Below are positions 34,791 through 46,265 of a stretch of DNA of 64,000 nt, piece by piece. The notes beneath the pieces are model-generated. The model was not told where the DNA came from. It saw only the letters and a program-made list of their open reading frames with translations, and made no database searches. This DNA is from Okapia johnstoni (taxonomy: Eukaryota > Chordata > Mammalia > Artiodactyla > Giraffidae), in contig CM044308.1 of the NCBI GenBank assembly GCA_024291935.2, forward strand, positions 115,284,501 to 115,348,500. Reading direction: 5' to 3'. Within the stretch, counting starts at the first letter, position 1, and the number at the start of each line of letters is the position of its first letter. Made by a program: the position numbers and the translations under genes.

Positions 34791-35606
34791 AAAGAAGCGC
34801 AACAGATGGATCTTAGTGACCAACTAGATGTGAAATGATATGAAAAGGAAAATACCTAAGGATGGTCTTTGCCCTCTGCCCTGGCCACCTGGCTGAATGG
34901 GCATGGGAAAGCTTGGCAGGGAAAGCAGATTGGGGAACACATGGTGGTTCTGGGACTGTGGATCAGGATGGATCTGCAGGCCTTCTGCTCAGCATGGCAC
35001 TCAGCAGAGTACTCACTCACACACAGAAATAGCATCAAGGCATGGTTTGGGGAACCATAAAACCCATTCTCAAAAGTTCTCCATAGACTCCCTGCCTGAA
35101 GCCATCTCAGATGAATAAACGAAGGGAAAAGGGTGTCCATGTAACAGACACACAGCCCCAACACTGGCCCTTTACCCCATCTGCCAACCAAACTGACTCC
35201 CAAAGGCTCTTGGAGGTAGGAATTCTGCATCTGCCACAGGGGCTTATTCCATCTTGGTTGAAAAAAAAGCAAAGAAAAAAAGAAGAGAGGGAGGGAAAGG
35301 AGAGAGGCAGGGGTGGGAAGATGAATTTGTTGAAGTTGAGTGGCATCCAGGTAGATGCCAAGTGGGCGGAAAGAAGCATAAGTCTAGAGCTTATCTAAAG
35401 ACTAATTAGTTTGATTATGAAATATAAATATGAAGAGTGAGAATGTACATGAAAGGAAGGCAGGATTTCCTGAAAGAGGGAGTGATAGACGATGATTTCA
35501 CAATGGATCAGAGTTGTGAAGAATTCCTTTAAGTGAGGAGGTTGCTGATGAGACTCTAAGAATTTCAGTTGAGTAACAGATGTAGAAAGTAAATGGCAAC
35601 AGTTAA
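34791..35606. other. Intergenic sequence with a purine-rich tract
   Basis: 35260-35320 is an A/G-only-like tract; otherwise nothing recognised. A 138-codon reverse frame at 34856-35272 has no motif. Confidence 0.4.
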
Positions 35607-35620
35607 GGAATGAATTGTAG

Positions 35621-35735
35621 GGACTTCCCTGGTAGAAGACTCTGTGCTTCCACTGCAGGGGCACAGGTTTCCATCCCTGGTTGGGGAGCTAAGATCTTGC
35701 ATCCCATATGATGTGGCCAAAAAAAAATTTTTGGA
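35621..35735 (+). mobile_element. Short CHR-type SINE with target duplication
   Basis: GGACTTCCCTGGTAGAAGAC to GATGTGGCC plus A-run. GGAATGAATTGTAG (35607-35620) and a one-mismatch copy (35736-35749) flank it. Confidence 0.88.
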
Positions 35736-35749
35736 GGAATTAATTGTAG

Positions 35750-36894
35750 AATTCACTGAGAATGTGGAGGCCACAAGTAGAGACTAATCATTCAATCATT
35801 CTACCATGGATAGAAAGAAAGGGAAGGAAGTATTTGAGGGAAGATGGACTTAAGAGAAGTTTTTTTGTTTATTTTTTAACAATCAAGAAGACTTGAGTGT
35901 GTTGGTTGGAAATAAGGAAGAGAAGATTACAAAGAGGGAGACCAAAAAGGCATGGAAATAATGGAGAATGCCAAGTTCTGGAAAAGGCTTCAGGAGATTA
36001 AGGGTATGGATTGATCAGTGATCCTCAACCAGAGGGACCAGCTTGTCTTCTAAGGCAGGAGAGAAGAGGTACCATAACATGAAGAGGGAATTAAGTATTG
36101 ATAGGGGCATTGAGGCTAGTATTGAGGGCATTCTCATGTCACAGTCTATGCTTGTACTGAGGAGGGTGTCTCCTGAGAGCTCTCAGGTTGCGGCAAGAGA
36201 TGTCAGAGAATGGTGAAGGTTTGGAGTGCCATCGTAGAGCATGGCAGAAAGAAATGACTAGGTGTACATAAAAGCATTGCTGGCATAGCCATCGAGGAAA
36301 GCAAGATTTGCAGCAAACCCTGACCACCCGGGAGTGGTTGGGAATTGGAGATGTGATCGGATCGCCTGGGTCTGGGCACTGGGAGGTGGAGGGACAGAGT
36401 GGTAGAAATGAGAGGAGTAGTGTGCTGGTGAGAGTGTGACCGAGCCCAGGCTGGGCTGGGGAGGAAAGGAAGCCAGGTAGGGGCCACGGGACGAGGAGGA
36501 GCTGACACAGTGATGCAGAGTGGCTGAAGGGGAAGGAAGTGGAAGGCTGTGGTCAAAGAAATGGATTACTCAGTTCAGCACCATGAAATGGAGAAGTTCA
36601 GGGAGATGACAGAGTCCAGAGAGTGGCCATGGGATGGGGCCCTGAAATGAAAGGGCAGTGCAGTCATTTGAAGAGGGACCCAGGGCATATTAGAGAACAT
36701 CCCTATTAGTTGGTTTCCATCCCCTAACCTTTTCCTTCCCTTCCACCTGCTCACCAAGCCTTCCATTTACAGTGGATGGAGGTGATCTTGAGAGGTGAGC
36801 TACAGGATGATGGGAAAGGAAAACAACCAGGAGAAGGATGGAACTGTTGGAGCATAAAGAAGAATGACCTTGGAGGGGAGACCTGTAAAGTTTA
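35750..36894. other. Repeat-poor intergenic sequence
   Basis: Purine-rich on the + strand, with reverse-strand ORFs (up to 117 codons) caused by composition. No gene recognised. Confidence 0.4.
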
Positions 36895-37095
36895 ATCCCA
36901 GCACTCTTATCTCTCAGACTCCTTGTCTTCGAGCAAGTCAGCTTCTAAGCCTCAGTTGCCTCATCTGTGGAATGGGGATGATAATCCCTGTCTCACCCAC
37001 AGTGCTCTTGCTAATCACACAGTTTAATGAATCGTAAAGCACACATCATGAAATGCACCCAAGTTCTTGAAGGCATTCAGTAGATATTTAAGATT
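36895..37095 (+). mobile_element. MIR
   Basis: GAGCAAGTCAGCTTCTAAGC..CTCATCTGTGGAATGGGGATG in sense MIR order. Confidence 0.8.
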
Positions 37096-38628
37096 AATGT
37101 TTACCACTGTCATGAAATCAAAACCATATAAGGGAAAAGCAGGTCATGATTCTGGAATATAAGTTGAGCCTAATTGCATAGGAGTGGGGAAAAGAAAGGG
37201 GGCACGTGGTGGACTGGAGAAGTGAACTGTCAACAGTAATGAACTATGTGTGTCTGGAACTGACATAGTCTTTTTCATCATCTCAAGGCACAAACAGTTC
37301 ATGTCTCTTTTACTATGTTCAGTTAATCCCTAGAGCCCCAAGTTGTCCAAATTGGGAGGAAAAGTAATTGTTCATGCTTAGGTGCCCCTTCCCAGTCTCC
37401 CCATATTGCCGAGAACTGTGGAGACCTATTCAGGGCAGCTGATAAGTCCAGCTGCTAAATTTTACACAAAGTAAGAGCTGGGTGATCTGACTCACCAATC
37501 AGTGGCCAGGGCTCTTGTCTGCCATTGATTTCATCCCTGCACCAAGGGGTAACTGTGGACAGCTGATCCGCCACCACCCAAAGGGGTTCCCAGCTCCTTG
37601 CTCTAATGATGTCACCTCTATTCTTGACCATGGTACAGCATCATCAGTTTAAATTCACAGATTTGACCATTGCCCATAAAGCATGATTACTGCATCCATA
37701 GTGTCTGGGAGGGGTGGTCCAGATGGTCTTCCCACCTCAGCCCTCACCCCCTGAATTCTCAGTCTGAGTTTGGAACTTGGGTCACTGATCCATTTGGAAC
37801 CTCTTCAGACTCAAAGCATCTTATAATTTTGAACTCAAAATAAAGGGTCTCAATTCCTCTACTCTTAGGAGGTCTCTTAGTCCTTATGCAAGTGTCTGTT
37901 TGGTCCATTTGTTCCCTGTGTCCAGCTCTGCATCACCAGGGGTTTTTGGAGGGGCAGCCTTTCTCTTTGGCCACCAAAGTTTCTTTCCTTCCTTCCTCCA
38001 GGGCAAGAAGTGGCTGTTTACAATGAGTGCCTCAGTAAAATTTCGCTAAACAAAGAAATGTTTCTTCCAGAGAAAAAATAGCTGGCAGTCTCACTGGAAA
38101 ATGTTAAGATCCATGACCAGGCACTTCCCATAACACACCACACACACACACACACTCGGCTTGCCTGCAATGATTTATAAATTCTCTAAAATCCTGGGAA
38201 ACTTTTCCCCCCCTATTTTAATTGAAGCAGAGCAGGGATTTCCAAGTCTGGGATCTCTATGGTACCTTTCAGCTCTAACTATTTCCCCCTAATTCATTCA
38301 TTATTACATATTTGTCGAATCCCTACTGCTGAGTGCTGATGCTGGGCATATAGGACAAAAGTGCCTGCCCTCCTGCACGCCTGCCATTTCCACCCCACTA
38401 TAAACAGCTCCAAGGAGAACAATGTAAAGTTCCCTTGCTACCCTGCTTATATTTTTGAGCAATTAATAAGCTACAGAACTGGGTTATTTCCTAATGCTTT
38501 GTTTTAAGGTCCTCTAATCTAAGCCAGAAGAGTTGTGTGTGCTTTGCAGAACAATTACGCTCCAACTTTTCTCTCTTCCTCAGACAAATACCTTCAGCAT
38601 CTACATTCAGACTCTTTCTCAGACTCCA
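37096..38628. other. Repeat-poor intergenic sequence
   Basis: 1.5 kb with no interspersed repeat I can name; an (AC)n tract lies at 38130-38155. No exon recognised. Such a block could hold conserved elements of the chemokine region (inference). Confidence 0.45.
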
Positions 38629-38636
38629 ATTTACAG

Positions 38637-38821
38637 CAGGGGTCCCCAACCTCTGGGATCTAATGTCTGATGATCTGAGGTGGAGTTGATGTAGTAATAA
38701 TAGAAGAAAAGGGCACAATAAATGTAATGAGCTTGAATCATCCTGAAACCATCCTCCCTCCACCCCAACTCATCCATTACACAAAAGCTGTTCCTAGTGC
38801 CATTAAGGTTGGGGACCTCTG
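38637..38821. mobile_element. hAT-Charlie (MER1-like) element with perfect 8-bp target duplications
   Basis: Terminal inverted repeats CAGGGGTCCCCAACC on the left and GGTTGGGGACCTCTG on the right, with internal TCTGATGATCTGAGGTGGAG. ATTTACAG flanks at 38629-38636 and 38822-38829, the length expected of hAT transposases. Non-autonomous, 185 bp. Confidence 0.92.
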
Positions 38822-38829
38822 ATTTACAG

Positions 38830-39362
38830 TAAATGCAGGAAGAGCTTTTGAGTATACTCAGTACTTTGCAACCTGGGGCTCCACCAGTGAGCCAGGGAAA
38901 CTATTAACAAAGAAAGAAGGTTTTTTTGGCAACTGAAGTTTCTCTTTTTCGGCATGCAATGTTTTGCAACCAGAATGGAGAAACAGCTCATCCCCAAAGA
39001 GGGTATTATGGGGCCCCCGAAAGCTACCACTTGGTAGCAGCCCAGGCACTGTTCCCCCAGCCCTGCCACTATCTCTCCCCCAAATGGAAGTGGGGAACTT
39101 GGTAAACCAAAATCCTTGCTTCTCATTTCCCTGTCTGATACTCAGCCCATAATTCAGATATCTGGGAGAAATGATTTGAGATTCTTGGATTGTTATTTCA
39201 AATAATATTTATTGAGAACCCACTATATGAAAGACACCATACAGGTGCTGGGCAAGGGCCTTGAAGCAGGATGGAGCATGGAGAGTTCTAGAAGCAGAGA
39301 AGGAGTCTGGGGGGCAACAGGAGGTTAGAGACAGACAAGGGCCTGTGAGAAGGTGAACTTCC
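38830..39362. other. Intergenic sequence
   Basis: 39195-39265 (ATTTATTGAGAACCCACTATATG) is a likely MIR/L2 scrap. Nothing else recognised. Confidence 0.4.
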
Positions 39363-39683
39363 AGGGGCTTCCCTGGTGGCACAGTGGTTAAAGAATTTGC
39401 GTGCCAATGGAGGGGATCCGGGCTCGAACCCTGGTCCTGAAGGATCCCACATGCCACAGAACAACTAAGCTTCTGAGTCTATGTACTGCAACTACTGAAG
39501 CCCTTGAGCCTAGAGCCTGTGCTCTGCAACAAGAGAAGCCACTGCAATGAGACATCTGAGCACCGCAATGAAGAGGAGCCCCCGTTCTCAGCAACTAGAG
39601 AACACCCATGTGCAGCGACAAAGACCCCGTGCAGCCGAAAATAAATAATAAATAAATAAACTTAAGAGAGAAAAAAAAAGAAT
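39363..39683 (+). mobile_element. Full-length CHR-type tRNA SINE
   Basis: GGCTTCCCTGGTGGCACAGT..CAACAAGAGAAGCCACTGCA..GACAAAGACCCCGTGCAGCC, AAATAA tail. GTGAACTTC occurs at both edges as a short target duplication. Confidence 0.93.
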
Positions 39684-39889
39684 GTGAACTTCTGATGAGG
39701 ACCTGATACCCTCACTCGACTAGGGGACTGGTCTTCCCTGACCCTCAGTTTTATCGCCCCTGAGGTTCTCTCTCTGTCCACAAGTGGACAAGAAAACATC
39801 AGTGAAAAAGAGCCTGGGAAATCAAGACCTGACGGCGTGATACAGATGCCCAATCCACTTTCATAGCAAGAAATAAGAGTGGAGGTTTG

Positions 39890-39985
39890 GGGACTTCCCC
39901 TGCAGTCCAGTGGTTAAGAGTCCACACTTCCACTGCAGGGGACGCAGGTCTGAGCCCTGGTCAGGGAACTAAAATCCGCCATGCT
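39890..39985 (+). mobile_element. Short CHR-type tRNA SINE
   Basis: GGGGACTTCCCCTGCAGTCC to GGTCAGGGAACTAAAATCCG. No clear A tail. Confidence 0.8.
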
Positions 39986-40109
39986 CTGCACTGGAGGCTG
40001 CCTGGGCTTGTACCCAGAGACTGTCTGGAGGCTGTAGCTTGCTCAGGCCCTCAGAATGACACAGCTCTTTACACGTTGCTTGCAAAGCACTGTTGGCTTG
40101 TTATTTCAT

Positions 40110-40215
40110 CCGAGTCTCATGACAACGTTAGAAACATTGTCTTACTAATCATACATTACAGAAGAGGCCAGAGAGGTCAAGTGACTTGGGCAAGGCCACA
40201 CACCTAGATAGCAGC
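40110..40215 (-). mobile_element. MIR fragment, antisense
   Basis: ATTACAGAAGAGGCCAGAGAG and GTGACTTGGGCAAGGCCAC. Confidence 0.75.
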
Positions 40216-40436
40216 AGGGCCCCTTCTGGCTCTAATGGTCTAACATCACCTGGGGTCTTTCCATGATTCAAACTTCCCTCCTTCTTTGTCCCCTCTCTTC
40301 TCTTACTGTTTCTCTCTTCATTTTTTTCTTTTGCTGACTGTGCCTTTTTCTCCTGTTCTTGCCACCCAGTCTGTCCAGACTCTTCTCCACAAACCCTGCA
40401 CTTCTGTCCAGGAGTGCCCAGGTTTAGAGGGTAGGA

Positions 40437-40660
40437 GAAGGATGGATTGGGAGTTTGGGGTTAGAAGAAGAAAACTATTATACAGAGAATGGATAAACAA
40501 CAAGGTCCTACTGTATAGTACAGGGAACCAGATTCAATATTCTGTGATAAACCTTAATGGGAAAGAATACAAGATATACATATATAACTGAATCACTTTG
40601 CTGTACAGCAGAAACTAACACAACATTGTGAATCAATTATACTTCAATTTCAAAAGGTAG
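40437..40660 (+). mobile_element. L1 3' end
   Basis: GGATAAACAACAAGGTCCTAC..TTTGCTGTACAGCAGAAACT..CAATTATACTTCAATTTC, a good match to the cetartiodactyl L1 3' terminus. Confidence 0.92.
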
Positions 40661-40964
40661 GGGGGAGAGAATATAGCTTTACATGGTAAAATTATAGACA
40701 GAGATTCAGCAGATCAGAAGTGAAGACTAGAACTCTCTATTATGGATAGGTTCCATCATCCTTAACTATTTGGAGGTCATAAATGCCTTTGGTAATCTGA
40801 TAGCAGCTGTGGACCTGCTCTACAGAAAAAATATACAGTCATATAAATGTGAAAGACAATCCCAGATGGTTCTTGAAGCCTAGACAAGTGCTACAGATAA
40901 GAACCCTCGTCTAGACAAAATGAACTACTCATGTTGCCCTTTCCTGACCACAGTTTCCCCTGCT
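40661..40964. other. Intergenic sequence, nothing recognised
   Basis: About 300 bp of unique-looking sequence between L1 and a MER5A piece. Confidence 0.4.
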
Positions 40965-41043
40965 GAACCCTTTTGAGGTTCTTCTAATGCAACCATGGAC
41001 CAGTATCATCAGCATCACCAGGGAGCTGGTTAGAATTTCAGAG
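40965..41043. mobile_element. MER5A-like fragment
   Basis: TATCATCAGCATCACCAGGG..AGCTGGTTAGAATTTCAGAG, cut off by the following L1. Confidence 0.65.
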
Positions 41044-41345
41044 TCTCTTTTGATGTCTCGCATACAGGGTCATCTTTACCAATTAACTAAATACCATATA
41101 TATGTATTAGTATGCGAGACATCAAAAGAGACACAGATAAATAGAACAATATTATGGACTCTATGGGAGAGGGCGAGGGTGGGAGGATATGGAAGAAAGG
41201 CATTGAAGCATGTAAATTATCATATGTGAAACAAATCGCCAGTCCAGTCTTCTTTCAGATGCAAGATACAGGGTGCTCGGGGCTGGTGCACCGGGATGAC
41301 CCAGAGGGATGGGATTGGGAGGGAGGTGGGAGAAGGGTTCCTCTC
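41044..41345 (+). mobile_element. Ruminant L1 3'-UTR fragment with inverted 5' part
   Basis: From 41105 the sense sequence reads GTATTAGTATGCGAGACATC..GGGCTGGTGCACCGGGATGACC, typical of young ruminant L1. The preceding 60 nt are the complement of neighbouring L1 sequence, giving a 23-bp perfect inverted repeat (41045-41067 and 41111-41133, within 1 bp). The L1 3' terminus and poly(A) are missing. Confidence 0.8.
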
Positions 41346-41634
41346 CCACTGTCACTGTGGGAGACTCACAGGTCCGAGTCTCTCTAGTCACTGCAGTGTT
41401 TATGGGTCAGTTGCCTTTCCTTCAGGGGAGCCCAGCACAGGTATTGAAAGCAGGATGCAACAGAAGTCTATCAAAGTGAGGATCCTCTTGTTGGGTTCAC
41501 TTTTCCCATCCTCCACCCCTAGCCCACTACCTGGTGCTCTGCATAGAATAGATGTTAACTGTTTGCATGTCCTAACAAGGAGCTAGTACAGCATCTGAGA
41601 GGGGGTGCTACTCTGAGAGCCCAGATGTGGACAA
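41346..41634. other. Intergenic sequence, nothing recognised
   Basis: No repeat or gene recognised. Confidence 0.35.
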
Positions 41635-41760
41635 ATCCCCACAAACTCTGCCATTCATCTACCATGTCACTTTGGGCCTGTCACAGCCTCTTTCTTGGCC
41701 TCAGTTTCCCCATCTGTGAAACAGGAAGATGATCTCTAAGGTTCTGTTTTTATCTGACAT
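41635..41760 (+). mobile_element. MIR
   Basis: TCACTTTGGGCCTGTCACAG..CTCAGTTTCCCCATCTGTGA. Confidence 0.85.
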
Positions 41761-41781
41761 TCTGTGCAAGAATAAAGAATG

Positions 41782-41921
41782 GGGACTTCTGTGGTGGTCC
41801 CGCAGCTAAGACTCTGTGCTCCCAATGTAGGGGGCCCGGGGTTCGATCCTTGGTCAGGGAACTAGATCCCACATGCCATAACTAAGACCTGGCACAGCCA
41901 AATAAATAAAAATTTTTAAAA
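41782..41921 (+). mobile_element. CHR-type tRNA SINE with 14-bp target duplication
   Basis: GGGACTTCTGTGGTGGTCCC to CTGGCACAGCCAAATAAATA. AAGAATAAAGAATG flanks at 41768-41781 and 41922-41935. Confidence 0.93.
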
Positions 41922-41935
41922 AAGAATAAAGAATG

Positions 41936-43155
41936 AATTTCTCATCCTTGAAAGGCAAGGGATCTCAGAGTTGGGGTCCCAGTAAAATAAGCACTGATCT
42001 CCCTAAAGCTCAGAGCTAATGTGGAACAGCTAAAGAAGAAGCCTGGGGAGGTGTCTAGAACCTAAGGGGCACAAAGCTTCCTGTGTGTCTCACTCAAAGG
42101 CCTGAGCTGGAGGAGCATCGCAAGCAGAGGGAAGCGTGCCCCTGCTAGGGGCAGAGAAAACTGGGGAAGGGACCAAGGCAGGGGTTAGATGCTGGCTTCA
42201 GATATTTCTAGAAACCTCACTCTTTATTCCTCTTTCCTTTACCCCTGACCCTGAGTGGGAGTCTGAGCCGATGATCAAGGTCCACGCAGAGAATCCTGGG
42301 TGGGAGGTAGGGTGTCAGCCCACTGGGAAGAAGGAAGGAAGGATTATTCACCATGAGGAACTTTTCCATTCCTCATCTGTGCATTGTTGACGAGGGGGTC
42401 CCAGGGGAACTGGGGATTCTGGAGAACAGCGAAACCTTGACTCTGCCTCCTCTCCACACCCCCTCTCCCTGGCCTTTCTCTTGCATGCCTTCAAGCAGGG
42501 GGCCAAGCCAGATCTTGTGCTGGGATGTTCCCAGCACAGCCCCACGTGAGCCGTCTCTGGCTGGCTTCAAGCCCAGCATCTGGAATGCAGGCTCCAGCCA
42601 AGTGCCTTCTTCTCCAAGGAATCTGGGAACTTCCAAAGCTATCTCAGAGTGGAAATTTTCACTCATTTCTCCCACACGGTGACTGACCCTGCAGCTGGGA
42701 AGAACATCTATTCTTGACAGAGCAGAAGTGAGAGGGAGATGGCTACCACCTTCCAGAAGACTTTCTCTTCTGATTCATAATTTCACCTTTGGTCCTGCTT
42801 GTTGCCTGACACTTGCAGTGACCCAGTCACTTTCCAAAAATGATGATGCCTTCTAAAAGCAGTGACACAGTTTCAAATACTCAGAAATCCAGAAAACTTC
42901 TCCGAGTGACCATGTGGAAACAGAGGCCAGCTTGACCTGTCTCTGCCTAGCAAGAATCTGATCTCCTTACACAAAATGAGGAGATTTACTACCGAATGTC
43001 TACAGGGCCTTTGGTTAGGGGATAAGGCATGGTATAGCCTGGCAGAATCAGGAGAAAGCAGTCTCAAGATCTCAACACCTTTATTTATTTATTGAGCTAT
43101 TGTAGTCCAATTCAGCTTTTTAAAAAACTTTTTATTTTATATTGGAGGAGAGCCT
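41936..43155. other. Repeat-poor intergenic sequence
   Basis: 1.2 kb with no repeat recognised and no exon. Overlapping frames of about 100 codons on both strands near 42.35-42.68 kb are compositional. Confidence 0.45.
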
Positions 43156-43159
43156 TGGT

Positions 43160-45450
43160 TTCTAAGGCAAACCATTCAACATCACAGTAATCCTAGTCTA
43201 TGCCCCAACCGCTAATGCCAAAGAAGCTGAAACTGACCGGTTTTATGAAGACCTGCAAGACCTTCTAGCATGTGTTAGTGTTAGTTGCTCAGTCATGTCT
43301 GACTCTTTGCAACCCCATGGACTGTAGCCCGCCAGGCTCCTCTGTCCATGGAATTCTCCAGGCAAGAATATTGGAGTGGGTTTCCATTCTCTTCTCCAGG
43401 GATGTTCCAGACCCAGGGATCAAACCCAGGTCTCCTGCATTGCAGGCAGATTCTTTACTGTCTGAGCTGCCAGGGAAGACCAACCTTTTAGAACTAACAC
43501 CAGGAAAAAGATGTCCTTTTCATAACAGGGGATTAGAATGAAAAACTAGGAAGTCAAGAGATACTTTAACAGGTAAGTTTGGCCTTGGGGTACAAAATGA
43601 AGCAGGGGAAAGGCTAAGAGAATTTTGTCAAGAGAACACATTGGTCATAGCAAACATCCTTTTCCAACAGCACAAGAAATGGCTCTACACATGGACAACA
43701 ACAGAAGGTCAATACCAAAATCAAACTGATTATATCCTTTACAGCCAAAGATGGAGAAGATCTATAGTCAGAAACACAAGACCTGGAGCTGACCGTGGCT
43801 TACATCATAAGCTCCGTATTGCAAAATTCAGGCTTAAATTGAAGAAAGTAGGTAAAGTCACTAGGCCATACGGGTATGAGCTGAATCAAATATCTTAAGA
43901 TTATACAGTGTAGGTGAAGAACAGATTCAAGGGATTAGATCTGCTAGACAGAGTGCCTGAAGAACTACGGACGGAAGTTCATAACACTGTACAGGAGGAA
44001 GTGACCAAAACCATCACCAAGGAAAAGAAAAGCAAGAAAGCAAAGTGGTTGCCTGAGGTGGCTTAACAAATAGTTGAGCAAAGAAGAGAAGTGAAAGACA
44101 AGAGAGAACGAGACACCTAATTGAATGCAGGGTTACAGAGAATAGCGAGGAGAGAGAAGAAGGCCTTCTGAAAAGGACAATGTAAAGAAACCGAGGAAAA
44201 CACTAGAGTGGGAGAAACTAGAGGCCTCTTCAAGAAAACTGGAGACATCAAGGGAATATTTCATGCGAGGATGGGCACAATAAGGGACAGAGATGGTGTG
44301 GACCTAAAAGAAGCAGAGAAGATTAGGAAGAGATGGCAAGAATACACTATACGAAAAAGGTCGTAGTGACCAGGATAACCACAGTGGTGTGATCACTCAC
44401 TTAGAGCCAAACATCCTGGAGTGTGACGTCAAGTGGGCCTTAGGAAGCATCACTATGAACAAAGCTAGTGGAGGTGATGGAATTCCAGCTGAGCGATTTC
44501 AGATCCTAAAAGATGATCTGTTAATGTGCTGCACTCAATATGTCAGCAAATTTAGAAAACTCAGCAGTGGCACAGGACTGGAAAAGATCAGTTTTCATTC
44601 CAATCTCAAAGAAGTACAGTGCCAAAGAATGCCCAATGTACCACACGATTGCACTCATCTCACATGCTAGTAAGGTTATGCTCAAAATTCTCCAAGCCAG
44701 GCTTCAGCAGTATGTGAACTAAGAACTTTCAGATTTACAAGCTGGATTTCGAAAAGGCAGAGGAACCAGAGATCAAATTTCCAACATCCATTGGATCATA
44801 GACAAAGCAAAGGAGTTCCAGAAAACATCTACTTCTGCTTCATTGACTACATTAAAGTCTTTGACTGTGGATCACAACAAACTGTGGAAAATTCTTAAAG
44901 AGATGGGAATACCAGACCACCTGACCTGTCTCCTGAGAAACCGGTATGCAGGTCAAGAAGCAATAGTTAGAACTGGACATGGAACAATGGACAGGTTCCA
45001 AATTGGAAAAGGGGTATGTTAAGGTTGTATATTGTCACCCTGCTTATTTAACTTATATGCAGAGTACATCATGTGAAATGCTGGGCTGGATGAAGCACAA
45101 TCTGGAATCAAGATTGCAGGGAGAAATATCAACAAGCTCATATACACTAATGATACCACTCTCATGGCAGAAAGTAAAGAGGAACTAAAGAACCTCTTGA
45201 TGAGGCTGCAAAAGAAGAGTGAAAAAGCTGACTTGAAGCTCAACACTCAAAAATAAAGATCCTGGCACCCAGTCCCATCATTTCATGGCAAATAGGAGGG
45301 GAAAATATGGAAGCAGTGACAGATTTCATTTTCTTGGCCTCCAAAATCACTGAAGATGGTGACTGTATCCATGAAATTAGAAGATGCTTGTTCCTTGGAA
45401 GGAAAGTTATGATGAAACTAGACAGTATGTTAAAATCAGAGGCCATTCCA
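43160..45450 (+). mobile_element. BovB LINE, 2.3 kb, sense, split by Bov-A
   Basis: It begins in the endonuclease part (ACATCACAGTAATCCTAGTC) and continues through the linker (GAAGAACTACGGACGGAAG) into the reverse-transcriptase domain near 44.4-45.2 kb. Many stops and frameshifts; the YADD box is damaged (text YTNDTTLMA near 45150). The last 400 nt and the BovB 3' tail are missing. Confidence 0.92.
43269..43488 (-). mobile_element. Bov-tA/Bov-A SINE inside BovB
   Basis: GTGTTAGTGTTAGTTGCTCAG to GTCTGAGCTGCCAGGGAAG. The BovB text AGACCTTCTAG is repeated, diverged, after it. Confidence 0.92.
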
Positions 45451-46003
45451 GATACTTGGGTGTAATTCCAAAAGGCAGGACAAAGAGAACAGATTAACTT
45501 GTGCATTTCTTTGCTTCCACTCCTCTTAGAGACCTATTTGCCTTCTGTCTGACTCTAACTCCTTCCCACGGCGCCCCCAACTTAGGTTGAAATCTCTGTT
45601 TGGCTCAGTGCTCTGCCAATGCCTCAGTCCATTCTTACTGAATGAATCAAGTGTTTTCAGGAATGGAGACTATGTGTAACTTCAGGCATGTAGTCTCAGA
45701 CCATCTCTTAGATTCTCTAGGAAACCAATATCCATCCTGAGACATTAAGCCCAGTGCCAGGAAGTAGGGATTTTGGTATCCAAGTGTCCTGGGTGAGAAT
45801 CTCAGCCCCACCTGCGACTACCTGTGAGATCCTAGACTAAGCTAGTTAACTTCCATTTCAACATAAAGCAAGTTGGGTTGTTTGGAGGACCAATGAGACA
45901 ATGTCGCCAGTCACCCCAGCACAGGGTCTGGCTCCTGGGAAACACTCAATGATGTCAGCTACTCCTCTTCGCCATTACTGACCATTTACTAGGGACCAGA
46001 CAC
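45451..46003. other. CCL2 far-upstream region with a MIR
   Basis: 45800-45950 looks like MIR (GAGATCCTAGACTAAGCTAG..CCAATGAGACAATG). The rest is unique-looking. No kappaB pair like the distal human CCL2 enhancer was obvious. Confidence 0.45.
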
Positions 46004-46154
46004 AGTCATTTGTTCAATAGAACCCATTTCTTATTATGAATACAGTGATCCACTGCTATATTTATTAAACGGATAACCAACAAGGACCTTCTAAATAGCA
46101 CAGGGAACTCTGCTCATTGTTATGGGGCAACCTGGCTGGGAGGGGAGTTTGGGG
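46004..46154 (+). repeat. Direct duplication upstream of CCL2, copy A
   Basis: About 151 bp, matching copy B at 47289-47440 with roughly a dozen differences by eye. The left part does not look like L1; the right part is an L1 3' end that continues past the duplication to about 46262 in this copy only. The shared non-L1 left edge argues for duplication of a host segment rather than two L1 insertions. Confidence 0.75.
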
Positions 46155-46265
46155 TAGAATGGATATATGTATCCGTATGACTGAGTCTCTTTGCTGTCTA
46201 CCTAAAACTATCACAACATTGTTAATTGGCTATACTCCAATGTAAAATAAAAAGTTTAGAAAACG
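46055..46265 (+). mobile_element. L1 3' end, sense
   Basis: Carries the cetartiodactyl L1 3'-UTR signature: GATAAC..AACAAGGACC, then TAGCACAGGGAACTC, then a block ending in CTATACTCCAATGTAAAATAAAA. Confidence 0.75.

Noticed and set aside
34856..35272. 138-codon reverse frame
   Set aside because: No motif or homologue recognised, and no promoter or splice evidence.
41044..41135. Hairpin that could be read as a microRNA precursor
   Set aside because: The arms are opposite-strand copies of ruminant L1 sequence; the structure is better explained by L1 inversion.
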